Below are positions 43,981-53,253 of a stretch of DNA of 64,000 nt, piece after piece. The notes under the pieces were generated by a model that saw only the letters and a program-made list of their open reading frames with translations, was not told the origin of the DNA and searched no databases. Where the stretch lies: the NCBI RefSeq assembly GCF_030128875.1, contig NZ_CP124620.1, positions 248,001 through 312,000 on the forward strand, given 5' to 3'. This DNA comes from Stenotrophomonas sp. BIO128-Bstrain. Lineage in GTDB: Bacteria; Pseudomonadota; Gammaproteobacteria; Xanthomonadales; Xanthomonadaceae. The translations under genes and the position numbers were made by a program. The stretch's first letter is position 1; every line of letters begins with the position of its first letter.

Positions 43981-44874
43981 ATGAAACTCGCCATCCTGTC
44001 CCGCAACAGCAAGCTGTACTCCACGCGTCGCCTGGTGGAGGCCGCGCGTGCGCGGGGCCATACCGTGCGCATCCTCGATCCGTTGCGCTGTTACATGCGC
44101 ATCGCCGCGGATGGCTTCACCATGCATTACAAGGGCCGGCCGATCACCGGGGTGGACGCGGTGATCCCGCGCATCGGTGCTTCGGTCACCCGCTACGGGA
44201 CGGCCGTGCTGCGCCAGTTCGAGATGATGGGCGCCCGCACGCCCAACCCCTCCGACGCGATCCTGCGCGCGCGGGACAAGCTGCGCGCGCACCAGATCCT
44301 GGCCTCCAAGGGCATCGACATGCCGGTCACGGTGTTCGGCGACAACCCGGACGACACCGTCGATCTGCTCTCGATGCTCGGCCCGCCGCCGCACGTGGTG
44401 AAGCTCAACGAGGGCACCCAGGGCCGCGGCGTGATCCTGACCGAGAAGGCCAGCGCCTCACGCGGCATCGTGGAGGCGCTGCGCGGGCTCTACGCCAACT
44501 TCCTGATGCAGGAGTTCATCGGCGAGGCGCAGGGCGCCGACCTGCGCTGCCTGGTGGTGGGTGATCAGGTGGTCGGGGCGATGCAACGGCAGGCGCCGGA
44601 GGGAGACTTCCGCTCCAACCTGCATGCCGGCGGCAGCGCCCGCGCCGCCAAGGCCAGCCGGGCCGAGCAGCTGGTGGCGGTGCGCTCGGCCAAGGCGCTT
44701 GGGCTGGGCGTGGCCGGCGTGGATCTGATCCGCTCCAGCCGCGGCCCGCTGGTGCTGGAGGTCAACTCCACCCCCGGCCTGGAGGGGATCGAGGCGATCT
44801 GCCAGGCCGACCTGGCCGGGCGCATCATCGACCACGTCGCTTCGTTGAAAAAGCCTTCAAATACAAAGGGTTGA
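43981..44874 (+). CDS. rimK: RimK-type ATP-grasp ligase (ribosomal protein S6 glutamylation)
   Basis: The 297-residue protein has the RimK N-terminal domain ([27 protein letters not shown]) and an ATP-grasp domain with [31 protein letters not shown], the [10 protein letters not shown] motif, and the metal site [13 protein letters not shown]. In E. coli, RimK adds glutamate residues to the C-terminus of ribosomal protein S6. The length is the usual 295-300. The ATG lacks a clear Shine-Dalgarno, but no other start gives the family N-terminus. Confidence 0.93.
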   Translation: MKLAILSRNSKLYSTRRLVEAARARGHTVRILDPLRCYMRIAADGFTMHYKGRPITGVDAVIPRIGASVTRYGTAVLRQFEMMGARTPNPSDAILRARDKLRAHQILASKGIDMPVTVFGDNPDDTVDLLSMLGPPPHVVKLNEGTQGRGVILTEKASASRGIVEALRGLYANFLMQEFIGEAQGADLRCLVVGDQVVGAMQRQAPEGDFRSNLHAGGSARAAKASRAEQLVAVRSAKALGLGVAGVDLIRSSRGPLVLEVNSTPGLEGIEAICQADLAGRIIDHVASLKKPSNTKG

Positions 44875-44990
44875 TCGGGTGTTTCAATGCCGCTTGAGGT
44901 CTTAACATCGGTTTAATCGCCCCCGGCGTAGGCTCTGTCGAACCGCAGCTCTGCCCTCCTCAGCAGGATCGGTAATCGGGAAACACCTTC

Positions 44991-45024
44991 AGGCCCGGCC
45001 AGCTTCGTCTGTCCGGGCCTTTTT
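44991..45024 (+). terminator. intrinsic terminator between rimK and the secreted-protein gene
   Basis: AGGCCCGG / CCGGGCCT with a 14-base loop runs into TTTTTCTG. It lies 117 bp after rimK, leaving room for a long 3' leader or a small RNA of about 100 nt. Confidence 0.75.
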
Positions 45025-45126
45025 CTGCCCGCGCAGGCCCTGCGGCCCCTGCCATGAGTAACTTGTCGGCCGATGCTCATCCTCGTAGAGTTGGCTCTCA
45101 TTCATTTTTGGATAAGGAAGTCAGGG

Positions 45127-45594
45127 ATGTCTCGATTGACCGTTATTGCATTGTTGTCCTGTCTGGCGATCTCCGCCCATGCCAAGCCGGCATCGGAGCC
45201 GGTGGTCGCGATCACTTCCGACGCGCCCGTCGCCGAGCAGCTGGCGAACGTCGAACGTGCGCTGCGCACCGAGGCCTACAGCGAAATGAGCGTGGAAGAT
45301 AAAAGCCGCGTCCAGGGCGCTCTGAACCGTATCAGGGTCAAGATGGGCAGCAATGAGCGGGTCGAGCAGCTTTCGCCGCTTCTCCGCACGGATGTGTTCA
45401 ACGATCAAGAATTGATCAACACGATGATGACCAACGCGAGGGAAGACAGCCGCATGATCTGCCGCAGCGAACGCCCCACGGGAAGCAACCGGCCGCAGCG
45501 GGTGTGCATGACGGTGGCACAGCGGCGCGAGGCTGCCGAGGATGCCCGCAAGATGATGCGGGATTTCACGCCATCCCAGTCCAATCAGCGCTGA
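45127..45594 (+). CDS. secreted protein of unknown function
   Basis: The 155-residue protein has a signal peptide (MSRLTVIALLSCLAISAHA). The mature part is helical and polar: AEQLANVERALRTEAYSEMS, DKSRVQGALNRIRVKM, and ICRSERPTGSNRPQRVCMTVAQRREAAEDARK with two cysteines that could pair. Similar small exported proteins with an MICRSE...VCMT core occur in xanthomonads without a known role. ATG at 45127 follows AGGAAG. It lies 143 bp upstream of the response regulator in the same direction. Confidence 0.72.
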   Translation: MSRLTVIALLSCLAISAHAKPASEPVVAITSDAPVAEQLANVERALRTEAYSEMSVEDKSRVQGALNRIRVKMGSNERVEQLSPLLRTDVFNDQELINTMMTNAREDSRMICRSERPTGSNRPQRVCMTVAQRREAAEDARKMMRDFTPSQSNQR

Positions 45595-45737
45595 TTCTTG
45601 ACGCTGCGCCAGCATTCGACGGTGTCTAATGTTAAGAATCGACGCTGTATGGTCAGCGTGAGGTCGCGCAGTCCCGTTCCCATCGCTGCCCTGCGGCTCC
45701 GTTCTTTCCGTTGAACCCCCACGAATCAGAGGTCCCA

Positions 45738-46415
45738 GTGCGAATTCTCGTCATCGAAGACAACAGCGACATTGCCGCCAACCTCGGCGATTACCTCGAA
45801 GACCGCGGTCACACCGTCGACTTCGCCGCCGATGGCGTCACCGGCCTGCACCTGGCGGTCGTCCATGAGTTCGACGCGATCGTGCTGGACCTCAACCTGC
45901 CCGGCATGGATGGGATCGAGGTCTGTCGCAAGCTCCGCAACGAGGCGCGCAAGCAGACCCCGGTGCTGATGCTGACAGCCCGCGATTCGCTGGACAACAA
46001 GCTGGCCGGCTTCGACTCCGGCGCCGACGACTACCTGATCAAGCCGTTCGCGCTGCAGGAAGTCGAGGTGCGTCTTAACGCCCTGTCGCGTCGCGGCAAG
46101 GGCGTGCAGACCCGCGTGCTGGAAACCGGCGATCTGGAATACAACCTGGACACGCTGGAAGTGCGCCGCCAGGGCAAGCTGCTGCAGCTCAACCCGACCG
46201 CGCTGAAGATCCTGCAGGCGCTGATGGAGGCCTCCCCGGCCGTCGTCACCCGCCAGGAACTGGAAACCCGCGTCTGGGGCGAAGAGCTGCCGGATTCGGA
46301 TTCCCTGCGCGTGCACATCCACGGCCTGCGCGCCGTGGTCGACAAGCCCTTCGAAGTCCCGATGATCCAGACCCGCCATGGCATCGGATACCGCATCGCC
46401 GCGCCGGAAGCCTGA
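45738..46415 (+). CDS. OmpR/PhoB family response regulator
   Basis: The 225-residue protein has a receiver domain (RILVIEDNSDIAANLGDYL, phosphorylated Asp51 in VLDLNLPGMDG, conserved Lys102 in DDYLIKPF) and an OmpR-type winged-helix DNA-binding domain (TALKILQALMEASPAVVTRQELETRVWG, IQTRHGIGYRI). GTG at 45738 after AGAGG is the start; the upstream TTG would add nine unrelated residues. The histidine kinase gene follows directly. The signal and targets are unknown; it resembles PhoP-like regulators only at family level. Confidence 0.9.
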   Translation: MRILVIEDNSDIAANLGDYLEDRGHTVDFAADGVTGLHLAVVHEFDAIVLDLNLPGMDGIEVCRKLRNEARKQTPVLMLTARDSLDNKLAGFDSGADDYLIKPFALQEVEVRLNALSRRGKGVQTRVLETGDLEYNLDTLEVRRQGKLLQLNPTALKILQALMEASPAVVTRQELETRVWGEELPDSDSLRVHIHGLRAVVDKPFEVPMIQTRHGIGYRIAAPEA

Positions 46416-46419
46416 TCCG

Positions 46420-47742
46420 GTGACGGGGAAGGGGGAGCGTCGCCGCGCGCCATACCGGCGGCGGCTGCGCAGCCGCATCATCGTCTCGTTCGTGCTGTTG
46501 GGCTTCTGCCTGACCACGCTGTTTGCGTTTGCCACCAACTGGGCGCGGGCCCGGGTGGAGAACCAGCTCGTCGAAGACGTGATGAACCGCAACATCGATG
46601 AGTTCGCGCGCCGGTTCTACGAGAGCCCGGGGCGCAATCCCGCCGTCCCCGTGCAGCAGATCCGTGCTTTCGCCTATCCCAGCGACAAGTTCGACCGCGT
46701 ACGCGAAGAGCGTCCGGAGTGGGCGGCGTTTGCCACAGGCAACTACAAGCTCAGCGGCGTGGACGAGCACAACGAACCGTTCTCCTACAAGCTGGCCGTC
46801 CGCAAAGCGCCGGATGCATGGTTCTTCCTCGCCTATGACATGACCGAGAGCATCCGCGGCGAGGAGCAGCTCAAGCGCGCGCTGTTCTTCTCCGTGCTGG
46901 TGTTCAGCGCCCTGTCCCTGGTGCTGGGCTGGTGGTCCGCCTCCAAGGTGATGAAGCCGGTCTCCGATCTGGCCGCCCGCCTGCGTGCGTATCGCGGTGG
47001 CACCAGTGAGCCCGAACCGCTGGCACCGCGCTTCCCGGACGATGAGGTGGGCCAGCTGGCCCAAGCGCTGGATGACTACTCCGCGCGGCTGACCGAAGTA
47101 GTGCAGCGCGACCGCGAGTTCAACGCCGACGTCAGCCATGAGCTGCGCACGCCGTTGGCCGTGATCCGCGGTGCTACGGAGCTGCTGCTGACCCGCCCGG
47201 ATCTCGATCCCAAGGTGTTGCAGCGCCTGCAGCGCATCCAGCGCGCCGAGCAGCAATGTACCGATCTGATTGGCGCGCTGCTGCTGCTCTCGCGCAACGA
47301 GCGCGGGCAGGGCAGCAGCAATGTCGCCCGGGTCTCCGAGCAGCTGCTGGATTCGCACCGTGCCCAGCTCGGCGGCAAGCCGCTCGAACTGATCCTGGAA
47401 GGCAACCACGACCTGGTGATCGATGCACCGGAATCGGCGCTCTCGGTCGCGTTGGGCAACCTGATCGGCAATGCCGTGAAGTACTCCAAGGAAGGCGCGG
47501 TGCGCGTGCGGGTGGGCAACAACGCGGTCGAGGTGATCGACAGCGGCCCCGGCCTGAGCGAAGAAGATGCCGCCAAGCTGTTCCAGCGTGGCTACCGCGG
47601 CACGCATGCGGGTCATTCGCAGGGTGGGGGTATCGGCCTGTCCATCGTCAGCCGCCTGTGCGATCTCTACGGCTGGCAGGTCAACGTGCGGCCAGGCGCC
47701 GGGCGCGGCGTCATCGCCACGCTGACTTTCTCCCCCGCCTGA
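46420..47742 (+). CDS. sensor histidine kinase
   Basis: The 440-residue membrane kinase has helix 1 (about 20-39), a periplasmic sensor of about 110 residues (NRNIDEFARRFYESPGRNP, FDRVREERPEWAAFATGNY), helix 2 (154-172), a HAMP domain, a dimerisation box with His240 in DVSHELRTPL, and an ATPase domain (NLIGNAVKYS, VIDSGPGLSEED, GGGIGLSIV). GTG at 46420 lies 4 bp after the regulator stop with GGAAG upstream. ATG at 46378 would overlap the regulator by 38 bp and lacks a ribosome site. It pairs with the regulator encoded upstream. The ligand is unknown. Confidence 0.9.
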   Translation: MTGKGERRRAPYRRRLRSRIIVSFVLLGFCLTTLFAFATNWARARVENQLVEDVMNRNIDEFARRFYESPGRNPAVPVQQIRAFAYPSDKFDRVREERPEWAAFATGNYKLSGVDEHNEPFSYKLAVRKAPDAWFFLAYDMTESIRGEEQLKRALFFSVLVFSALSLVLGWWSASKVMKPVSDLAARLRAYRGGTSEPEPLAPRFPDDEVGQLAQALDDYSARLTEVVQRDREFNADVSHELRTPLAVIRGATELLLTRPDLDPKVLQRLQRIQRAEQQCTDLIGALLLLSRNERGQGSSNVARVSEQLLDSHRAQLGGKPLELILEGNHDLVIDAPESALSVALGNLIGNAVKYSKEGAVRVRVGNNAVEVIDSGPGLSEEDAAKLFQRGYRGTHAGHSQGGGIGLSIVSRLCDLYGWQVNVRPGAGRGVIATLTFSPA

Positions 47743-47746
47743 AACG

Positions 47747-47805
47747 GTAGAGCCGACCGTTGGTCGGCTCCTGCCACCGACGTTGGTCGGCTCCCCCAGT
47801 TCTAC
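47747..47805. repeat. GTAG (SMAG-type) repeat and degenerate partner
   Basis: A first copy (47747-47770) begins GTAGAGCCGACCGTTGGTC. A degenerate inverted partner ends CTAC at 47802-47805. That CTAC, read on the minus strand, supplies the TAG stop of coaE (47802-47804). Confidence 0.7.
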
Positions 47806-48413
47806 CGCGCCGCCAACTCCCGATAGGCCCGATCCAGCCGCTCCACATGCGCCTGCAGGTGGTCCGGGTGCCCATCATTGACCACCACGTCGTCGGCCAG
47901 CGCCAGGCGCGCCTCGCGGCTGGCCTGGGCGGCAATCATCCGATCGGCCAGCGCGGCATCGATGCCGTCGCGCTGCATCAGCCGCGCGTGCTGCACGGCC
48001 ACCGGCACGTCCACCACCAGGATGCGGTCCAGCCAGGGGTATTGCTGGCGGCCGCCGGCCTCGGTGAGCAGGGGAACGGCGGCAATCGCGTACGGTCCCT
48101 CGGCCTGCTCGCAGCTCTCGCGCAGCAGCTGGCGGATCGCCGGGTGGGTGATCGCCTCCAGCGCCTGGCGCGCCTGCGCGGAATCGAAGATGCGGGCTCG
48201 CAGCGCGGCACGGTCCAGCTGGCCGTTGGCCTGCAGGATGGTGTCTCCGAAGTGGGCGGCGATCCGCGCCAACCCCTCGCTGCCCGGCGCCACCACCGCG
48301 CGTGCGGCCAGGTCGGCGTCGGCCACGGTGATGCCCAGCGCCTCGAAGCGGCGGCTGACCTCGCTCTTGCCGGCGGCAATGCCGCCGGTCAGCCCGATCA
48401 CGAAGCGGCTCAT
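47802..48413 (-). CDS. coaE: dephospho-CoA kinase
   Basis: The 203-residue P-loop kinase performs the last step of coenzyme A synthesis. It has the Walker A GLTGGIAAGKSE, the acidic DADLAAR motif, the substrate-binding ITHPAIRQLL, and VPLLTEAGG. The length is typical. The ATG lies 10 bp downstream of the pilD stop, so it is probably expressed with pilD and pilC, an arrangement common in gammaproteobacteria. Its stop is inside a repeat end. Confidence 0.96.
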   Translation of the reverse strand: MSRFVIGLTGGIAAGKSEVSRRFEALGITVADADLAARAVVAPGSEGLARIAAHFGDTILQANGQLDRAALRARIFDSAQARQALEAITHPAIRQLLRESCEQAEGPYAIAAVPLLTEAGGRQQYPWLDRILVVDVPVAVQHARLMQRDGIDAALADRMIAAQASREARLALADDVVVNDGHPDHLQAHVERLDRAYRELAAR

Positions 48414-48423
48414 CGCGTGGCCC

Positions 48424-49287
48424 TCAACGCAGGCCGGCGTAGCTCAGGTAGCCGTTGATCAACGGCTCGCCCCACATGAAGACGATCCAGCCGGCAATGG
48501 CCAGATAGGGCCCGAACGGAATCGGCGTGGCCCGGTCGCGGCCGCGCGAGTACAGCCAGATCGAGCCGACGATGGCGCCCACGATGGACGACAGCAGGAT
48601 GATCGGCAGGATGCCTTTGAGCCCGCACCAGGCCCCCAGCGCGGCCAGCAGCTTGAAATCGCCGTGGCCCATGCCTTCCTTGCCGGTGAGCTGCTTGAAC
48701 AGCCACCACACCGACCACAGCGACAGATACCCCGCCAAGGCGCCCAGCAGGGCCGGTTTGGCGGGCATGTAGAGGTTGTCGCTGGCCGCGATCAGGCCCA
48801 GCCACATCAGGGGCAGGGTCAATTGGTCCGGTAACAGCTGGGTGCGCAGGTCGATACCCGACAGCGCCACCAGGAAGCAGCTCAGCACGATCGCGCCGAA
48901 GCCCTGCCAGCCGAACCCGAACTGCCAGACGCTGGCGGCCACCAGCAGGGCGGTCAGCAGCTCCACCAGCGGGTACTGGATCGAGATCGGGGCATGGCAA
49001 TGGCGACACTTGCCGCGCAGGACCAGCCAGCTGAACAGCGGGATGTTCTCGTACCAGGACAGCTTGTGCTTGCAGTGCGGGCAGTGCGAAGGCTCCACCA
49101 CGATGCCCGGTGGTGGTGGCTCGTAGATGTCCGGCTCTTCCAGCACTTCGCGCGCATCGCGCTTCCACTCCCACTCCAGCCGCTTGGGCAGGCGCAGGAT
49201 GACGACGTTGAGGAAGCTGCCAAGGAGCAGCCCCAGCCCGACCGCGGCGGGGTAGCCGAGGCCGGGATGCTGGTCGAGAAATGCCAT
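48424..49287 (-). CDS. pilD: type IV prepilin peptidase / methyltransferase PilD
   Basis: The 287-residue inner-membrane aspartyl protease cleaves the prepilin leader after glycine and N-methylates the new end. It has the zinc-binding cytoplasmic loop with CPHC and CRHC (cysteines 69, 72, 94, 97). The catalytic aspartates are Asp146 (GIDLRTQLLPD) and Asp210 (MGHGDFKLL). About eight membrane helices are visible. It would process PilA and any other prepilins in the cell. It sits 7 bp after pilC on the same strand and 10 bp before coaE. Confidence 0.96.
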   Translation of the reverse strand: MAFLDQHPGLGYPAAVGLGLLLGSFLNVVILRLPKRLEWEWKRDAREVLEEPDIYEPPPPGIVVEPSHCPHCKHKLSWYENIPLFSWLVLRGKCRHCHAPISIQYPLVELLTALLVAASVWQFGFGWQGFGAIVLSCFLVALSGIDLRTQLLPDQLTLPLMWLGLIAASDNLYMPAKPALLGALAGYLSLWSVWWLFKQLTGKEGMGHGDFKLLAALGAWCGLKGILPIILLSSIVGAIVGSIWLYSRGRDRATPIPFGPYLAIAGWIVFMWGEPLINGYLSYAGLR

Positions 49288-49294
49288 TTATTGA

Positions 49295-50554
49295 TTATCC
49301 AACCACGGAGGCGAGTTTGAAGATGGGCAGGTACATGCCGACCACCATACCGCCGACGACCACACCGATGAAGACCATGATCATCGGTTCGAGCAGGCTG
49401 CTCAAGGCATCGACCGCATTGTTGACCTCCTGCTCGAAATACTCGGCCACCTTGAACAGCATGGTGTCCAGGGCGCCGGCCTCTTCGCCGATGGCGGTCA
49501 TCTGCACCACCATGTGCGGGAAGATGTTGACCTGCTTCATGGCCATGTTGACCGGGTAGCCGACCGAGACATCGTCACGCATGCGCAGCACGGCCTCCTC
49601 GTAGACCTTGTTGCCGGTGGCGCCGGCCACGATGCCCAGCGCCTCCACCAGCGGCACGCCGGCCTTGAAGGTCACTGCCGTGGTCCGGGCGAACCGGGCG
49701 ATCGAGCTGTTGTGCATGATCTGGCCGATCACCGGCACCTTCAGGATGAAGCGGTCCATGCCGTGCTGCATCGAGGGCGAGCGCCGGTAGGCGAAGATGA
49801 AGCCCACGATCCCGCCAATCACGATGAGCAGAATGAGCCACCACCACGCGACCATGAACCTGGACGCGGCCACGATCAGCTGGGTGAAGGCGGGCAGGTC
49901 CGCACCGAAGCTCTTGAACACGTCTTCGAACTGCGGCACCACGAAGATCAGCAGGATCGCGCTGACGATCAGGGCCACCGCGATGACCATGGCCGGGTAG
50001 AACAGGGCCTTCTTGATCTTGCCCTTCAGGGCCTCGATGTTCTCTTTGTAGTTGGCCACCGTGTCGAGCACGGTTTCCAGCACACCGGCGCCTTCGCCGG
50101 CCCGGACCAGGTTGCGGTAGAGCTCGTCGAACTGCACCGGGTGCTTGCTGATCGCCTCGTACAGCGAGGAGCCGCCTTCGATATCGGTGCGGATGCTCTC
50201 CACCATCTTGCGCATGCGCGGGTTCTTGTGCCCGCTGCCGATGATCTCCAGCGAGCTGACGATCGGCACGCCGGACTTCATCATCGTCGCCATCTGGCGG
50301 CTGAAGAAGGCGATGTCCTTGGTGCTGATCGCACTGCCGGCCGCCCCGAACAGGGGCTTGGGCTTGGGCCTGACCACGTTGGGCGTGATGCCCTGGCGGC
50401 GCAGCTCGGCGCGCAGCAGATTGGCATTCTTGGCCGGCGTCTCGCCTTTCATCTTGACGCCGCGTTTGTCGGTCCCCACCCAGACAAACGGTTGCAGCTC
50501 CATGGTGTTGCGGACCACGGGCTCTTTCTTGATCGCACTACGGCTGACAGACAT
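49295..50554 (-). CDS. pilC: type IV pilus inner-membrane platform protein PilC
   Basis: The 419-residue protein is the membrane platform on which the pilus motor acts. It has two T2SSF domains, each with DIAFFSRQMATMMKSGVPI-like or IARFARTTAVTFKAGVPLVEAL repeats, and three membrane helices (around 190, 235 and 390). ATG at 50552-50554 has GGGGAG about 8 bases upstream. Longer starts would read through a low-similarity region. It is divergent from pilA, with pilD and coaE downstream. Confidence 0.95.
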   Translation of the reverse strand: MSVSRSAIKKEPVVRNTMELQPFVWVGTDKRGVKMKGETPAKNANLLRAELRRQGITPNVVRPKPKPLFGAAGSAISTKDIAFFSRQMATMMKSGVPIVSSLEIIGSGHKNPRMRKMVESIRTDIEGGSSLYEAISKHPVQFDELYRNLVRAGEGAGVLETVLDTVANYKENIEALKGKIKKALFYPAMVIAVALIVSAILLIFVVPQFEDVFKSFGADLPAFTQLIVAASRFMVAWWWLILLIVIGGIVGFIFAYRRSPSMQHGMDRFILKVPVIGQIMHNSSIARFARTTAVTFKAGVPLVEALGIVAGATGNKVYEEAVLRMRDDVSVGYPVNMAMKQVNIFPHMVVQMTAIGEEAGALDTMLFKVAEYFEQEVNNAVDALSSLLEPMIMVFIGVVVGGMVVGMYLPIFKLASVVG

Positions 50555-50915
50555 TTTCTGGCTCCCCAGCCACGCCATCCCCAGGCGGGCTATCTCGCGG
50601 CATGGTAGCCGGTTCCGTGGGCGCTGGGCAGTCCTTCGGGGTGCCCCGAAGCGATGGGCTGGCGGGACCGGGTGGGTCAGAAGGTGACGCGGCCGGTCAC
50701 ATTGCCGGGTCCGTCGCAATTTGTTGCGCGGGGGGTTCCAATCCGGAAGATTGCTGCCATCATTGCGCCGGGGAATGCTGGGGAGCATTGCCGACCCAGT
50801 TGGCATGTAACCTGCTTCGATCCACCCGCACAGGGCGCCCGCCCCGCTCAACCGGCTTGCCGGCATGGCGACGGCCCAGTGCCCTACACATTATCTATCT
50901 CTAGGGGATGTACAC
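50555..50915. other. pilC-pilA divergent intergenic region
   Basis: This 361-bp region holds no credible gene. It carries the sigma-54 promoter of pilA (50800-50817) and, on the other side, must hold the pilC promoter, which was not recognised. The part nearest pilA becomes AT-richer (ATTATCTATCTCTAGG, about 50890), as is usual upstream of pilin genes. Confidence 0.7.
50800..50817 (+). promoter_or_regulatory. sigma-54 (RpoN) promoter of pilA
   Basis: TTGGCATGTAACCTGCTT has the invariant GG (50802-50803) and GC (50814-50815) separated by exactly 10 bp, matching the -24/-12 consensus TGGCAC-N5-TTGC closely. It lies 98 bp upstream of the pilA ATG. PilR, encoded nearby, is a sigma-54 activator. 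Confidence 0.8.
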
Positions 50916-51305
50916 ATGAAGAACCAGAAGGGCTTTACCCTGATCGAACTGATGATCGTCGTGGCGATCATCGCGATCCTGGCCGCCATCGCGTTGCCGC
51001 AGTACAAGAACTACACCGCGCGCGCCAAGATCGCCCAAGCTGTTGCCAGCGTTGCTGGGGAGAAGATCAAGGTTGGCGAGAACCACAGCTCCGAAGTTGA
51101 CGACCTGTGCACGGGCATCGTTGCTGGCAAGTGCACTGGTGATGGTGTGCTGGCTGGTGCTTCGAACGATGGCACTGCCACGGTTACCATCACCCCGGCG
51201 ATCAACGCTGATGGCGAAACGCCGATCACTTGGGCTTGCGTTGTTGACACTTCCGGTGCCGCAAGTTACGTGGACAAGGACTGTGACAATCTGAATGGCC
51301 AGTAA
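50916..51305 (+). CDS. pilA: type IV major pilin PilA
   Basis: The 129-residue prepilin has the leader MKNQKG cut before phenylalanine ([20 protein letters not shown]), then the amphipathic helix and a small globular head. Two cysteines late in the protein (WACVV and KDCDN) would form the D-loop disulfide, and an earlier pair (DLCTG, GKCTG) could form a second. The length is short, as in xanthomonad pilins. ATG follows AGGGGATG. A sigma-54 promoter lies upstream and a terminator downstream. Its GC content is lower than its neighbours, which is common for pilins. No second pilin gene is seen here. Confidence 0.96.
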   Translation: MKNQKGFTLIELMIVVAIIAILAAIALPQYKNYTARAKIAQAVASVAGEKIKVGENHSSEVDDLCTGIVAGKCTGDGVLAGASNDGTATVTITPAINADGETPITWACVVDTSGAASYVDKDCDNLNGQ

Positions 51306-51342
51306 TTGAGCTGGCTTCAGTTTGTGTAGTGAGTTTTTTAGC

Positions 51343-51370
51343 AGATGCCCGCGAGAGATCGCGGGCATCT
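51343..51370 (+). terminator. terminator between pilA and pilB
   Basis: The 12-bp perfect stem AGATGCCCGCGA / TCGCGGGCATCT has a GAGA loop, followed by CTGTTCT. It lies 38 bp after pilA and would limit read-through into pilB. Confidence 0.75.
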
Positions 51371-51433
51371 CTGTTCTGGTCTCACTATGTCATAGCGTTG
51401 TTACCCTAGATCCAATCTGATCGAGCCCATTCA

Positions 51434-53161
51434 ATGCACACTGTCGCCGCCACCGCCAACCTCGTCGGCATCACCGGCATTGCCCGCCGCCTGGTCCAGG
51501 ACGGCGCGCTGGACGAGGCCGCCGCCCGCACCGCCATGGCCGACGCCACCGCCGCCCGGCAGCCGCTGCCGCAGTGGTTCGCGGAGAAGAAGCTCGTCAC
51601 CGCCGCGCAGCTGGCTGCCGCCAACGCGCTGGAGTTCGGCATGCCGCTGCTGGACGTGTCCGCGTTCGACAGCAGCCACAACGCCATGAAGCTGGTGAGC
51701 GAGGAGTTGCTGCGCAAGCACCACGTGCTGCCGCTGTTCAAGCGCGGCGGCAGGCTGTTCGTGGGCACCAGCAACCCGACCCATTCGCTGGATGAGATCA
51801 AGTTCCACACCAACCTGGTGGTCGAGCCGATCCTGGTGGACGAGGAACAGATCCGCCGCACGCTGGAGCAGTGGCAGACCAGCCAGGACACCCTGGGCTC
51901 GGCGCTGGGCGGCGGCGATGATGATATGGGCGACCTGGATGTCTCGGCCGGCGACGAGGAAAGCGGTACCACCGATGCGGGGATCGACGCCAAGGGCGAT
52001 GACACCCCGGTCGTCAAATTCATCAACAAGGTCCTGATCGACGCCATCCGCAAGGGCGCCTCGGACATCCATTTCGAACCCTACGAAGACGACTATCGCG
52101 TGCGCCTGCGCATCGATGGTCTGCTCAAGAACGTGGCCAAGGCCCCGGTCAAGCTCAACCAGCGCATCGCCGCGCGCCTGAAGGTGATGGCGCAGCTGGA
52201 TATCGCCGAGAAGCGGGTGCCGCAGGATGGGCGCATCAAGCTCAACCTCTCCAAGACCCGCCAGATCGACTTCCGCGTCAGTACGTTGCCGACCCTGTTC
52301 GGCGAGAAGGTGGTGCTGCGTATCCTCGATGGCAGTGCCGCCAAACTGGGCATCGACAAGCTCGGGTATGAGCCGGCGCAGCAGAAGCTGTTCCTGGATG
52401 CGATCCACAAGCCCTACGGCATGGTGCTGGTCACCGGCCCGACCGGCTCGGGCAAGACGGTGTCGCTGTATACCGCCCTGGGCATCCTCAACGATGAGAC
52501 GCGCAACATTTCCACCGCCGAAGACCGGTCGAAATCCGCCTGCCCGGCGTCAACCAGGTGCAGCAGAACGTCAAGCGCGGCATGACCTTCGCCGCGGCGC
52601 TGCGCTCGTTCCTGCGCCAGGATCAGGACATCATCATGGTCGGCGAAATCCGCGACCTGGAACGGCCGAACTCGCGATCAAGCGGCGCAGACGGGCCACA
52701 TGGTGCTCTCTACGCTGCATACCAATGATGCGCCCAGACCATCGCGCGCCTGATGAACATGGGCATCGCCCCGTACAACATCACCAGCTCGGTGACCCTG
52801 GTGATCGCACAGCGCCTGGCGCGCCGGCTATGCAACCACTGCAAGCGCCCGGTGAGCTGCCGGCCAACGCGCTGCTGGCCGAAGGCTTCACCCAGGCCCA
52901 GCTGGACGCGGAGCATCAACGCTGTTCGAGCCGGTCGGCTGCGATGAGTGCACCGAAGGCTACAAGGGCCGTACCGGTATCTACCAGGTGATGCCGATGA
53001 CCGACGAAGATCTCCACGATCGTGCTGGCGGTGGCAATGCACTGCAGATCGCCGAGGCCGCGCAGCAGGCCGGGGTGAACGATCTGCGCCAGTCCGCGTT
53101 GGCCAAGGCCGCTGCCGGGGTGACGGGTCTGGCGGAGATCAACCGGGTCACCAAGGATTGA
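51434..53161 (+). pseudogene. pilB: type IV pilus assembly ATPase PilB, frame broken by multiple indels
   Basis: The intact frame runs from ATG 51434 to about 52527 and covers the N-terminal domain, DIHFEPYEDDYRVRLRIDG and the Walker A GPTGSGKT (335-342). After NISTAED the frame shifts repeatedly. I see single-base losses near 52526, 52660, 52682, 52733, 52852 and 53029, and single-base gains near 52911, 52920 and 53008. Restored, it reads on through [19 protein letters not shown], the CNHC / CDEC zinc cysteines and the usual end AEINRVTKD. Net change is -3, so start and stop share a frame (576 residues expected). An invariant proline of RQDPD is also changed to Gln. Sequence error in this 500-bp stretch is the likeliest cause; a true pseudogene is the alternative. 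Confidence 0.85.
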
Positions 53162-53253
53162 TCAGCGCGGTTGGCTGATACGGAAAGGCCCGCGCAAGCG
53201 GGCCTTTCTGGTTCTGGGCTGGCGGATGCTGGGTCGCCACCCATGGGGTGGCG

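Noticed and set aside
52500..53161. Programmed frameshifting in pilB
   Set aside because: Nine separate shifts in both directions cannot be programmed events, and no slippery site with structure is seen.
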